Origin: Rhizophagus clarus
Taxonomy: Eukaryota; Glomeromycota; Glomeromycetes; Glomerales; Glomeraceae
Reading direction: 5' to 3'
Length of the DNA stretch: 64,000 bases
Assembly: GCA_015698045.1 (NCBI GenBank)
Contig: BLAL01000319.1
Location: forward strand, 1,426,001-1,490,000
Each line of letters opens with the position of its first letter. Within the stretch, counting starts at the first letter, position 1. Below the pieces are notes generated by a model. That model did no database searches, was not told the origin of the DNA, and saw only the letters and a program-made list of their open reading frames with translations. Positions 1 through 9,893 of the stretch are shown here, piece after piece. Position numbers and translations under genes: made by a program.

Positions 1-498
1 AAATTTTTGAAACTTTTTTTTCCTTGTTTTTTTAGGAGACGTTTTTACTAACATTTTCATCTTTTTTTTTAGTAGGTTCTGGTCTTCGATTCTTGGACAA
101 TAGCCATGGGCGTAATAAATGTAAGTTTCAAAATTTTCAAAACTTTATTTTTTCTTTTTTTTTTAGGAAACATTTACTAACATTTGCGTCTTTTTTTTGT
201 AGCTTCCGGTCTTCGATTCTTAGATGATGGCCATGGGTGTAATGAATGTAAATTTCAAAATTTTCGAAACTTTATTTTTTCTTTTTTTTTAGAAAATGTT
301 TTACTAACGTTTCTGTCTTTTTTTTTGTAGCTTCTGGTCTTCGATTCTTAAACGATGGCCATGGGCGTAATAGATGTAAGTTTCAAAATTTTTGAAACTT
401 TATTTTTTCTTTTTTTTAGAAAACATTTTACTAACAAATCCATTTTTTTTTTGCAGGTTCTGATCGAATATTTTTAGTAATTGGGCTTCTTTACAAGT
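1..498 (+). repeat. Tandem array of intron-like units with 45-nt exons (array A)
   Basis: At least three near-identical units of 127-128 bp. Each has a 45-nt exon-like block (76-120, 203-247, 331-375) ending at GTAAGT or GTAAAT. This is followed by a segment with an ACTAAC-type branch point, a poly-T tract and AG. A partial unit opens the window, so the array continues to the left. A diverged fourth exon starts at 457. Exon blocks 2 and 3 contain in-frame TAG or TAA in the frame that is open in block 1, so this is not an evident protein gene. The intron parts contain short inverted repeats around the donor (AAGTTTC/GAAACTT) and around the branch point. It may be a non-coding spliced transcript or an amplified intron-bearing sequence. 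Confidence 0.75.
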
Positions 499-1850
499 AT
501 GTTTCTTTTTATTTCATTTTATTTTTTATAATCAATTACATTTTGTTATTTACTAATTTTTCTTTTATTTTTTCTTTTATCCCTTGTGTTTCTTTTTATT
601 TGTTTTCCATTCTTTTCGTCTCCCTTCAATTCTTTTTGTATATTCACATTTCTCTTTCATTTCTTTCTCTTTTTTTTCTTTTTTTTTACGTTTTTCCTTC
701 TATTTTTTTTTTGACTATTACGTTTAACCCTCCTTTTCATTTCATCACTTTACATTTGCCCTCGTTTTTACTTTATTCTTTTACGTTTCATTTCCTTTCA
801 TTCGTCTCTTTACTTTTCATTTTATTTTTTATATTTTCCCTCCTTTTCATTTTATCTTTACGCTTCCCCCTTCTTTTCATTTCGTTCCTTTCCCTTTTCA
901 TTTTATTTCCTCTTTTTTTTTGTTCTTTTACATTTCTTTTTTTTCTTTTCATTTCTTTATGTTTCCCCCTTCTTTCTTTTCATTTCTTTACATTTTCTCC
1001 TTCTTTCTTTTCATTTCTTTACATTTCCCTCTTCTTTCTTTTCATTCCTTTACATTTCCCTTCTTTTCTTTCCGTTTCTTTATGTTTTCCTACTATTCTT
1101 TTCGTTTATTTTCACTTCCCCCTCTATTCTTTTCTTTTCACCCACCTTTCAGTTTACTTTGTTTCTTTTGTTTCCTTTTGTTTCTTTTCACTTCTCTTCA
1201 TTCTTTTCATTTCTTCTTCATTCTTTTTATCTCCCCTTCAATTCTTTTGTATATTCACATTTCTCTTTCATTTCTTCATGTTTCTTCTATTTTTCTTTTT
1301 TTTACATTTTGCCTTCCATTTTTTTCGTTCTATTACGTTTCACTCCTTTTTGTTTCATCACTTTATGTTTTCCCTTCTTTTTGTTTTGTTCTTTTGCATT
1401 TCCTCCTTTTTTTTTGTTCCTTTATGTTTCCCCTTCATTCCTTTACATTTTCTCTTCATTTCTTTACATTTTTCCTTCGTTCTTTTACATTTTCCCTTCA
1501 TTCCTTTACGTTTTCCCCTTCTTTCTTTTCGTTTCTTTACATTTTCCTTTGTTTTTTTATGTTTTTCTACTATTTATTTTGTTTATTTTCACTTCCCCCT
1601 TCATTCTTTTCTTTTTACCCACCTTTCAGTTTATTTTGTCTCTTTTGTTTCTTTTTGTTTCCTTTCACTTCTCTTCATTTTTTTTTTGTTTCCCCTTACT
1701 TCTTTTCATTTCTCCCCATTTCTTTTATTTCACTTTTTTTCTTTATTATTATTCTTATTTTTTAACACATTTCTTTACTTTGATTCATTTTTTTACTTTC
1801 ATTATAGATTTCTTTTTTTTAGATTAATTTTCTATTAAAATAAATTCTTA
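499..1850 (+). repeat. Long pyrimidine (T/C) tract
   Basis: About 1.3 kb in which the plus strand is nearly pure T and C with scattered A and G, built from TTTC/TTTTC-like words. Open frames of up to 431 codons exist here only because stop codons are rare in such sequence; the products would be F/S/L strings and are not credible proteins. Longer blocks are repeated with divergence: about 617-680 resembles 1213-1280, and 1081-1210 resembles 1559-1690. This indicates segmental tandem duplication. It follows array A directly, an arrangement repeated at 8.1-9.0 kb. Confidence 0.8.
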
Positions 1851-1981
1851 TTTTTTAATTACTAATAAAACATGTAAATTTTTAAATTAAACTACTTTGA
1901 ATAAAATTTTTTGAGAAAAAATAAATTTTTTGCATGTGTCGTACTTCATAAATATAAATAAAATAAATTTAGCTAATTTGG

Positions 1982-2297
1982 TTGAATTTGTATGCACTAT
2001 TTAAAAATTGGAGTGCTGATTTGCATACACTATTTAAAAATCAGAGTGCCGATTTGCATGCACTATTTAAAAATCAGAGTGCCAATTTGCATGCACTATT
2101 TAAAAATCAGAGTGCTGATTTGCATGCACTATTTAAAAATAGGAATGCTGATTTTTGGCACAAATTGGCAATGTCGTTCATGAACAATTCGCGCCATAAA
2201 ATTGGCAACAAAAAATCACAAATCAGACAAATATACTCAAAAATTGGACAAAAATCAGACTGCCAATTTTTAAAGATTTTTTTTTATTCGACCTGTG
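1982..2297. mobile_element. Fragment of a CACTA-like element end with 33-bp tandem repeats
   Basis: Five copies of a 33-bp unit (ATTTGCATGCACTATTT followed by AAAAATCAGAGTGCC-type sequence) at 1982-2150 are followed by further AAATCAGA/GCCAATTT words. The segment ends at 2275-2297 with TTTATTCGACCTGT. That closely matches the terminal repeat of the Plavaka/CACTA-like element at 33728-43601, whose subterminal DNA is also rich in AAAATCGG words. No matching opposite terminus is visible upstream, so this looks like a truncated or non-autonomous relative. Short ORFs across the repeats are spurious. Confidence 0.6.
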
Positions 2298-2580
2298 GAA
2301 GTTCAACAACCTAAAAAAAAAAGAAATAGAAGAAACGTTAGTATGTTTCTTCAATATATTAAAAAAAAAATTTCTCTTCATTAACTTGTGTATATTTCAA
2401 GTCTGGGTTTGTTCAAGAAGTCTGGCAACCTAAAGAAAAAAAAAGAAATATGTAAAAGAAACATTAGTATGTTTTTTCAATATATTAAAAAAAAATCCCC
2501 TCCTATTCCTCCACTAACTTACTTGTGCACATTTCAAGTTTGGGTTCGTTCAAGAAGTTCAGCAACCTAAAAAAAAAAAA
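2298..2580. repeat. Three diverged direct repeats of about 120-137 bp
   Basis: The words CAACCTAAA (near 2306, 2426 and 2563), TTTCAATATATT and TTTCAAGTYTGGGTT recur in the same order. This defines two to three diverged direct repeats separated by A-runs. No coding potential is evident. Confidence 0.55.
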
Positions 2581-2890
2581 TAAAAATAAAATTTTTTTTT
2601 TATTCAATTTAAAAAAAACTGACCAATTTTTTTTTCAAAAAAAAAGATTATCTACGATCAGTAAATTGACTCATATGACTGATATCAAAACTGATTAGAA
2701 ATCTGCAAACTGCAGATTAGTGAATGCTGAAACTATAAGTATATCATATGATATACTACGTTGAATGTTAAAATAATTTTGGCATGTCAAAACTATTTTG
2801 GCATTTCAACAAATTAAAAGGTCAATATTAAAATGTTAAAATAGTTTTGACAATTTTGACATGTCAAAACTCCTTAGTTTTGACAGGCAA
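2581..2890. other. AT-rich spacer with TTTTGACATGTCAAAA-type palindromes
   Basis: No gene seen. Between about 2760 and 2880 the words TTTTGGCATGTCAAAA and TTTTGACATGTCAAAA recur. A related palindromic low-complexity array lies at 51061-51400. Confidence 0.5.
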
Positions 2891-3526
2891 CTTTACTCTA
2901 AAATTAAAAAAAATGAAAAATAGAAGATATTTAATATGATTTTTACTTTTGTTTTAAAGTTTGAAGTACAAAATACATGTTAGAAGTAACTTTTTATCTA
3001 ATTATTAATAAAATTTTATATAAATAATTAATTTAAAAAATAGCAAATTTTCTAATTTTTTAATTAGAGCAGATATGACAAAATGGATGCAAAAATTCAA
3101 TTTTCTGGTTAAAAATTACTTTATGTATCAAAAATTAAAAAAATTTGATCAATAGTTATTTGGGAATCCTTTGCTGAAAATTGGTAATTTTTGTAAATTT
3201 TATTATTTTTGCTAAATTTTGCTAAATTTTACTAATCTTTAAAGGCAAATTGCTCAACAACTAATAATTCAACTTTTTTAATTTTTTTGAATATAAGGTA
3301 TTTTTAGCCAAAGAATTAAAATCTATTATCCATTTTGCTATAATTATTTTGGTTAAAAAGTTAAAAATTTTGCCATTTTTTAAATTAATTATTTACATTA
3401 AATTTTACTATCAATTGAGTAAAAAAATCATTTCTAACATGTATTTTACACTTTAAACTTTAAAATAAATGAAAATTTTCTATTAAATACCTTATTTCTT
3501 TTGATTTATTTTAATTTTTAGGGTGA
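2891..3526. repeat. Foldback (long inverted-repeat) element, about 640 bp
   Basis: The left half (about 2891-3190) is imperfectly complementary to the right half (about 3200-3526). For example, AAATACATGTTAGAA near 2970 pairs with TTCTAACATGTATTT near 3432, and the ends read CTCTAAAATTAAAA and CCCTAAAAATTAAAA. There is no ORF. This is a foldback or MITE-like element; I could not identify a target duplication. Confidence 0.6.
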
Positions 3527-4308
3527 TCAGATACTTTTTGTAAGGAAATGTATATTGGTATAGTAGAAAATATTAAAGTTATACAGTATTTAAAAATGGA
3601 GATATCTAAAACTGATTTGATCACATGATATTTGCAATATATCACTCATTATATATTTTCCATATATGAAAATTTTTTGTTACACTTTTATTTATCACTC
3701 AGATAATAATGAAAATCATATGATCAAACTGACTTTAGACGAAAGGAATGTGGTACACCATATATTCAGGCTGAATCTTTGGATAATTAAATGCTAATCA
3801 TTTTGAGAAAGATAGATCCCTTTCCCTTTGGATAATTTTGAAATTGGAAACCAAATTCTTTCAATTATTTAAAATGATATGCTACATTGACAGAATACAA
3901 TTGTAATTATATCAAAAATCAGTGGAGTAATTGCTAGCGTATAATCAGAAGTTTTAGAGCCAAGAAAGTCTTAATGATTTAGAATAATATAACTAATTTT
4001 ATTTTGTTGGTTAAAAATTTTTGCAATTCCTTGCACAAGCTTGGTATATGAAATATAATTTTTAATAAGGTGTTTATTGTTCAATATACAGATCTAATAT
4101 AACTGAAAATTGAAGTTTAATTTTAATAATAATTACAAACAATTACAAATAATTACAGTATGTTAAAGTTTTATGTCCATTGTTTTTACTTAAGCCAAAA
4201 AATGTAATTTTTCCAAAATTAAGTGATGTGGTGAATATTTGATATTTGGCAAGAATTATTCTTTGGATGGATTGCTATTCAAGCCTTTCTTAAATAAGGC
4301 CTGGGATA
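3527..4308. other. AT-rich non-coding stretch
   Basis: No ORF with recognisable content, no clear repeat and no splice-structured gene is seen here. Confidence 0.5.
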
Positions 4309-4316
4309 CTGTATGC

Positions 4317-4551
4317 CAGTGTTGTACATTTTTGATGTCTGCAGCTTTTTTTGGCTGTCCCGGACATGTCCGCGCACTGTCCGTACTCTTTTGTAACTTG
4401 AAAAACTCTACAAAAATTATATGTATTTATGTGTAATAGATATTAAAATACTTTTGCTGAGTAACGAAATAGGTTATCATAATAAAATTTTGAGAGATTA
4501 TCATTGCTTTTTTGTGTAACCTGTCCCGGACATTGTCCCGTGACAACACTG
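4317..4551. mobile_element. hAT-type MITE with 8-bp target duplication
   Basis: The 235-bp element begins CAGTGTTGTAC and ends GTGACAACACTG, so the ends are inverted repeats. It is flanked on both sides by the same 8 bp, CTGTATGC (4309-4316 and 4552-4559). Internally GTCCCGGACA occurs near both ends in inverted context. An 8-bp duplication and CAG-starting ends are typical of hAT elements. There is no transposase, so it is non-autonomous. Confidence 0.85.
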
Positions 4552-4752
4552 CTGTATGCAGCGCTATTTATTGTTAATTGAAAAAATGTAATTATTATTT
4601 ATTTACCATTTTAGTGTCTTGAGTATGAGTTAACACAAAAGTTTAAATTCATTTAGATTGAACATGTTATCAAGTATAGTCTTTGCAAAATTACTTCCTC
4701 AGAAATGATGGTATTTGCTGTTGTCTCTTTAAATAAGTATTGCATAAAATTA

Positions 4753-5006
4753 CTGTATATCACGGGCCATAATACCCCGGGTATCTTGCAAGTTCCTGAG
4801 AGTTGACCATATACCACCATATCAATAACTCAAATTTTTATTATGATTAGAATGTGTTTAAAAGATTGTATAATAATAACCAGAAAATTATTTTTACATA
4901 ATATCTGGGCAAAATTGGATTTATTAAATAATAAAATCAATAGAAAATGGAGCTTTTTTTCGGGGGGTACTATGCATGGGGGGGTACTGTGACCCGCAAT
5001 ATACGG
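4753..5006. mobile_element. Small inverted-repeat element flanked by TA
   Basis: The left end CTGTATATCACGGGCCA is an imperfect inverted repeat of the right end TGACCCGCAATATACGG. A TA dinucleotide flanks both sides (4751-4752, 5007-5008), as in Tc1/mariner/pogo-type insertions. The 254-bp interior is non-coding and carries G/C runs near both ends. Confidence 0.65.
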
Positions 5007-5233
5007 TATATTTTCTATATTTAATAATTATTAAAATATATACTTTTTTACAAAATTTATTATAAATTTTAACTTGTAATAAAAAATGGTATGCGAATAT
5101 AAGAAGTAAATGTGAACTATTTTAATCAGGTAACCAAACATTATGTTACGCTTTATTATATCAAACTGAAAAGTTACATATTCAAAATTTACAACGAAAT
5201 CTACTATCGATTGATAATTTGCACCGCTGCATC

Positions 5234-5469
5234 TTACGGTACTAAGGTTTGAGAAGAAACACGTTCCACCAGTTGATCCATTTGGATTGGATTAATTTTC
5301 CAATTCAGGATTGGCTTTAAAAAGCGTGCAGCAATTCCACCTATCACATCATATTCCAAAAAATTGTGAAGCTGTGAAAGTAATTTCACTTTTTCAATTA
5401 ATGCAAATATTACATCATCCTGGTTAAATGTTACATAATGATCCAAAAATTTTAATTTTTTCTCGAACT
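5234..5469 (-). CDS. Possible terminal exon of an unidentified gene
   Basis: An open frame of about 78 codons on the minus strand ends at 5234. It is preceded immediately upstream by TTTAATAG, which could be a splice acceptor. The peptide is hydrophobic/amphipathic (for example ALIEKVKLLSQLHNFLE) and not low-complexity, so it could be a real last exon. I do not recognise the family. It lies downstream of the BED-finger gene on the same strand, but I cannot show that the two are spliced together. Confidence 0.3.
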
Positions 5470-5977
5470 ATTAAAAAAGCAATGATGTGCATTCATCGGA
5501 GTTCATGTATGCTTTCAAGTGTTTTGTGACGTCACTAGACTATGAATAAATCACAATCAAAAATAGTTATCCAACGTTAATAGTCCTTTTCAGAATCAAT
5601 TTAGTTTTCTCCCCCACACACTTTCACATTTAAATTGAAAAATTTTATTTTACAAGAATATTTTCATTTTTTTTAACGAAACTTAAATTGTCCTTAAATA
5701 ATTTTATTAAGTATTGATCTTAGAAATAATGATGAAATAATTGTATAGGGAGAAACGTAATAGGAAAATAATCTTTGCAAACAAAAAATTTATCGTAACT
5801 ACGCTTTATAAATGAAGTTTTAAAAGTTTTCGATTCGAAAATTTAAGAAATTTAACTACAATATATAAAATAATCGATGAATGGCAAACGGCTCGAAAAA
5901 AATTCAAAGAATAATGGGTAATTTCAAAAACGACGTAAAAAATTAATGTTTCTATTTGAAAAACTAAAATTAAAGTC
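5470..5977. other. Non-coding spacer
   Basis: AT-rich DNA between the possible exon and the BED-finger gene. I see nothing supportable in it. Confidence 0.45.
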
Positions 5978-6685
5978 CTATTGGATATTGTATAACAACC
6001 ACTCAAAGTAATCATTTGACTGAGTAGGAATATGCGAATATGAATAATGAGAGTGGTAATTTGGATTAGATTCGGTTTGTTGAGTTTGAGTTTGATGATT
6101 TGGATTAGATTCGGTTTGCTGAGTTTGAGTTTGATGATTCGGATTAGATTCGGTTTGCTGAGTTTGAGTTTGATGATTTGGATTAGAATCGGTTTGTTGA
6201 ATTTGAGTTTGGTGATATGGACTAGATTCGGTTTGTTGAGTTTGATGAGTTTGAGTTTGGTGATTTGGATTATATTCGGTTTGTGTGTAAGGGCAGGTAT
6301 CAGTGTTCTGGTGACGCCCTATTGATAATTCTAATTTATTTACCTTTTCTCTGTTTGGTAATGTGAAAGACGGTCGTAATTTTTTGAAAAATTCTATAAC
6401 ATTTTGATCTTCAACGAAAGATGGATCAACTTTAGCAGAAGATAATGCTTTAACTAGTGAAACTTCAAGAGAATTTTGCTCATTTTTGCTCATACCATCA
6501 TTATCGCATGATGATTTTGCATTTTTTGGCGCCTTCTTACATCGGTCCAGATGATTCTGCATTCGTTCAGGAACTCCTCGTTTATATTCTTTGGAACAAT
6601 ATTTGCATTCCACACGAGGATGTGGTTCTTTTTTATCTTCATAATTATAGTGCTCCCAAGCAGGTTTTCTTTTATCTCTTCCCAT
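5978..6685 (-). CDS. BED zinc-finger, hAT-derived protein with Q/N/T-rich repeat tail
   Basis: This 235-residue ORF on the minus strand begins with a BED-type finger. Its ligands are C27, C30, H45 and C49, preceded by aromatic residues (W10, H12, Y13) as in BED domains. A short segment follows (near residues 85-105, FFKKLRPSFTLPNREKV) that resembles the region after the BED finger in hAT transposases, where a DNA-binding helix and PS-x-LPSR-like motif occur. Instead of a catalytic domain the protein continues into about five copies of a 13-residue Q/T/N/S-rich repeat (HQTQTQQTESNPN) and stops. It could be a domesticated DNA-binding protein or a truncated transposase. No terminal repeats are recognised around it. 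The BED call is firm; expression is unknown. Confidence 0.6.
   Translation of the reverse strand: MGRDKRKPAWEHYNYEDKKEPHPRVECKYCSKEYKRGVPERMQNHLDRCKKAPKNAKSSCDNDGMSKNEQNSLEVSLVKALSSAKVDPSFVEDQNVIEFFKKLRPSFTLPNREKVNKLELSIGRHQNTDTCPYTQTEYNPNHQTQTHQTQQTESSPYHQTQIQQTDSNPNHQTQTQQTESNPNHQTQTQQTESNPNHQTQTQQTESNPNYHSHYSYSHIPTQSNDYFEWLLYNIQ
6058..6290 (-). repeat. 39-bp in-frame minisatellite inside the BED gene
   Basis: A 39-bp unit is repeated about five to six times with few substitutions and keeps the reading frame. It encodes the Q/N-rich repeat tail. The antisense frame is also open here but has no independent support. Confidence 0.8.
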
Positions 6686-8085
6686 ATTATTATTATGCTA
6701 TGAGAATAGGTCAAAATATTGCGTACATGAGTGGTAAATATAGAGTTAATTACCGTTAATTAACGTTAAATAACATATTTTGTATTTCAAAACAAGAATA
6801 ATTAAACTTAAATCTTGTTGTATGATATCATGTTTTCTTTTATTGATATTATAAATTCTCACATTTGTACCTCCATGCCTGGTCAAATGAAAAAATTTAC
6901 TCCTCAAAAAGTAAATGAACAATTTCCCTGTTTTATGCATTTGAAAATATTTGAAAGTTTTTAAGTATGAATGCTATCTTTTTTCCTTGTATTATTTTAT
7001 TATTGCTGAAAATAGCAGCTTTACATATAAATTTTAAAGATTAAATATTTGAAGCCGCAATATTTGATATAAGGTACAGTATAAAATTTTATAAAGAGAA
7101 AAAATCTTTCGAAAAAAATTTTTTTTTTTTGTTTATTTAACTAAATTAACGCGCAGTAATTGAAAGTCATATAAAAATAAACTATTAGATATTGATAGAT
7201 AAAAAATGGTCAAAATGGTTAATTGGTTAATTTGACGGTTAAATTAACCAGTTAAATTATCCACTGCGATTAATATTACAAGAACACAATACAATAGTTT
7301 ATTGTTAGTATTATGTGTCTTCAAGAAAGGAATAAAGAAATTTTGACACGTGTAAATTACATGATGTTAACGTTATACTAGATCCAAAGATACATTTTAT
7401 TAATGCTATATCATGCAATAATTTTCAATTAGAACTATCCTCACCGACATGATAAATTTCATTTATATGAATGTTTTTATAATTTATAAATTACTACAGT
7501 CTACTCGCTTTCGTTAACATCTGGTATAACTTGGGAAATTTGGTATAATTAACGTATGTCGCACAAAATTTCTTCGAAAAAAATTCGGTATGACGTTTAA
7601 TAAGAATCATTTTATATATTATATATATATACAGTTTATATTTACTTCGTTGATTAGTAATCTTCGATACAATGAGTTAAATCGGTACAACACATAAATA
7701 ATTAAATTTTACAAACCAAATTAAGCAGATTTGCAAATAATTAAAATCCTATGTACATGAGATTATTATTTCTGAATAACATTACAGAATTAAGAAATAA
7801 TTGTAAAGATTAATGTAAAGATCAATTATAATAACTGATAAATGATAATTTTAATAATTTTTTATGAAGAATTGCTTCTCCGGGTGGTATATTGACCCAT
7901 TGTCACGTGTTTCAGTGACGATCAATTCTTTGTTTTACGCGATAGCCGATGCCCGGATAGGGCAATGTATGGATTCCCAAGTGATTTGTGCTGTCATGCT
8001 GTCATGTATATTTTGTATACGGGTGATCCTGAACTTATAAACCATTTAATTAATAAAAAAAAAAAAAAAAATTATTTTTACGCGA
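6686..8085. other. Non-coding stretch with minor inverted repeats
   Basis: No gene seen. Features noted: TTAATTACCGTTAATTAACG near 6750; an inverted repeat GGTTAATTT/AAATTAACC around 7220-7255; and a GC-richer patch at about 7880-8035. I could not assign the patch to any RNA or element class. Confidence 0.45.
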
Positions 8086-8394
8086 TTTTTTTTTTTTACA
8101 GCTTTGACGCAGACGCTTTACTTCTGGTAAGTTTCTAACGTTGTTTTCATGTTTTTATTATTCAGCATTAACTGACTTTCTTTTTTTTGTAGGTGCTTCT
8201 TTTCTTGACTTTAAGGTTTCCGGTAAAACATTTTTTTTAACATTATGTTTCTTTCTTTAATCAACGTTAACTCTCTCCCTTCTTTCTACAGGCGGTTCTT
8301 TTCAACTTTCAACGGCTTTAGATTTCGGCATCAGGACCTAGTATGGTAAGCTCAAGTATTTTTGATGCTTTGAGTTTTTAGAAGTCTATTTTCT
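8086..8394 (+). repeat. Intron-like units with small exons (array B)
   Basis: An acceptor (poly-T then ACAG) at about 8101 is followed by a 25-nt exon-like block (8102-8126). A GTAAGT intron-like segment with CTAAC follows, ending TTTTTGTAG at 8192. A second small block (8193-8214) leads into another segment ending TCTACAG at 8291. A 54-nt block (8292-8345) then meets GTAAGC. The organisation is the same as array A but the exon sequence differs. Splicing is inferred only from consensus signals. Confidence 0.6.
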
Positions 8395-9045
8395 TTAATT
8401 AACTATCTTTTTCTTTTTCTTTTTGGTTGGGTTTTGGGTTTTCATTTCTTTGTGATTTCCTTTTATTCTTTATTATTTTCTTTATCTTCTTTTCGTCTCT
8501 CACCATTTTTTCTATTTCCCTTTCATATCTCATCATTTTTTTCGTCATCTTTTCGTCTTTCATATTTCTTTCATCATATTTCATCTCTCATCATTACTTT
8601 CACGTTTCTTTCATCATTCTTTCGTCCATTATCATTTCTTTCACCATCTTTTCGTGTCTTTACTTTTTTTTTCATCATCTTTCATCGTTTCATTTGCACT
8701 TTTTTCATCATCCTTTTATTCTTCATCGTTTCTTTCACTCTTCTTTCGTCATCTTTGTGTTCCTTATCATTTCTTTCACTATCTTTCGTCTATTTATGCT
8801 TTATTCATCATCTTTTCATCCCTAATCGTTTCTCTCACACCTCTTTCATCCCTTAACATCTCTCCTTCGTCTCATTGTTTTTTCCACCTCTTTCCTTTTT
8901 TTCGTTCCTTATCATCTCCCTCTTCTTTTTTCGTTTCTCATTATCCCCCTCTTCATTCTTTTGTTTCCCTTTATTTCCTTTGATCTCTTTTCACTCCTTT
9001 TATTTCCTTTTATTTCTTTTTTATTTTACCTTTATTTTCGCTCGA
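8395..9045 (+). repeat. Pyrimidine tract with TTTCATC/TTTCGTC words
   Basis: The plus strand is dominated by T and C with regular TTTCATCATCTTTCGTC-like words. Open frames of 109-140 codons in several registers are compositional artefacts. It follows array B directly, as the first tract follows array A. Confidence 0.75.
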
Positions 9046-9893
9046 TACTATTAATAATGTCCCACGATGGAACCTTTGATCCCACTTAACCAATATCAGA
9101 AACAAAATCGTAACTCCATATACTTTCTATTTTTTGTTCTTTACTTTTATCATTATATAAATTTGTATTTAGATCACCTATTTGTGCTTTTTACTACTAG
9201 TCTCGTTAAAATAAATAATTGTTTGCATCTATTTAACTAAAAAATACTGGATATAATACATGATACTTTTAAGATAAAAATGTCATTAAAGTTTTTTTTA
9301 AAATCATGTCAGTTATAAGTATGACTTTTAAGTTTGGTTTAATGTTGTATATAGCGTATTCATTTTAAGAAAATTAAAAATTAAAAATTATTTTTGTGAA
9401 AATTTTTTTTTGTAAGTTTTTTTTTTTTTTTTATTGAGGAAATGAATTGATTTTTTTTGTAAGTTGAAAATTTATTTATATTTATTTATTTATTTATTGT
9501 TAGAAACCAACTCATGTAATTACAAATCGTAGAAAAATTAGAATATAATCTATGAAAATAAAACTATTAACTACATCATGTAAAAACTAAACCCCTGCCA
9601 GCAGCAGATGTCAGCCTGTTTTGTTACATTATACAAGCTATGACCGAGTATACACAAATCCTAGAACATAGGTTGCCAAATTATTCTTTCTGGCAGATGC
9701 CAGCTTTACATGAATTCTGTAAGGTGAAAAATGATATAACTCTATTTTCAAGTTGTAAAATTGTGGTAAAAAATTTGTATAGAAAAAAAGTAGGGGTAAA
9801 TAATTATAAAATAACAATAACAAATCAATTGCTCTTGTTATGGGTGGACTTGACACGCTTATGAACAGATGTGTCTTCATGCGAAAGAGTTAA
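9046..9893. other. AT-rich spacer
   Basis: Contains a short TTTA microsatellite near 9475-9500 and poly-T runs. Two overlapping small ORFs near 9640-9880 on opposite strands have no recognisable content. I see no gene. Confidence 0.45.

Noticed and set aside
543..1838. 431-codon open frame (and other long frames at 8427-8856 and 14231-15048)
   Set aside because: All lie in T/C-rich tracts where stop codons are rare; products are F/S/L strings and several frames are open at once.
4239..4436. 65-codon ORF
   Set aside because: It overlaps the border of the hAT-type MITE and has no protein-like conservation visible.
6047..6325. Plus-strand ORF of repeated WIRFGLLSLSL
   Set aside because: It is the antisense reading of the 39-bp minisatellite in the BED gene.
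7880..8035. Structured RNA gene in a GC-richer patch
   Set aside because: No tRNA, 5S or other recognisable RNA features (A/B boxes, cloverleaf) could be found.
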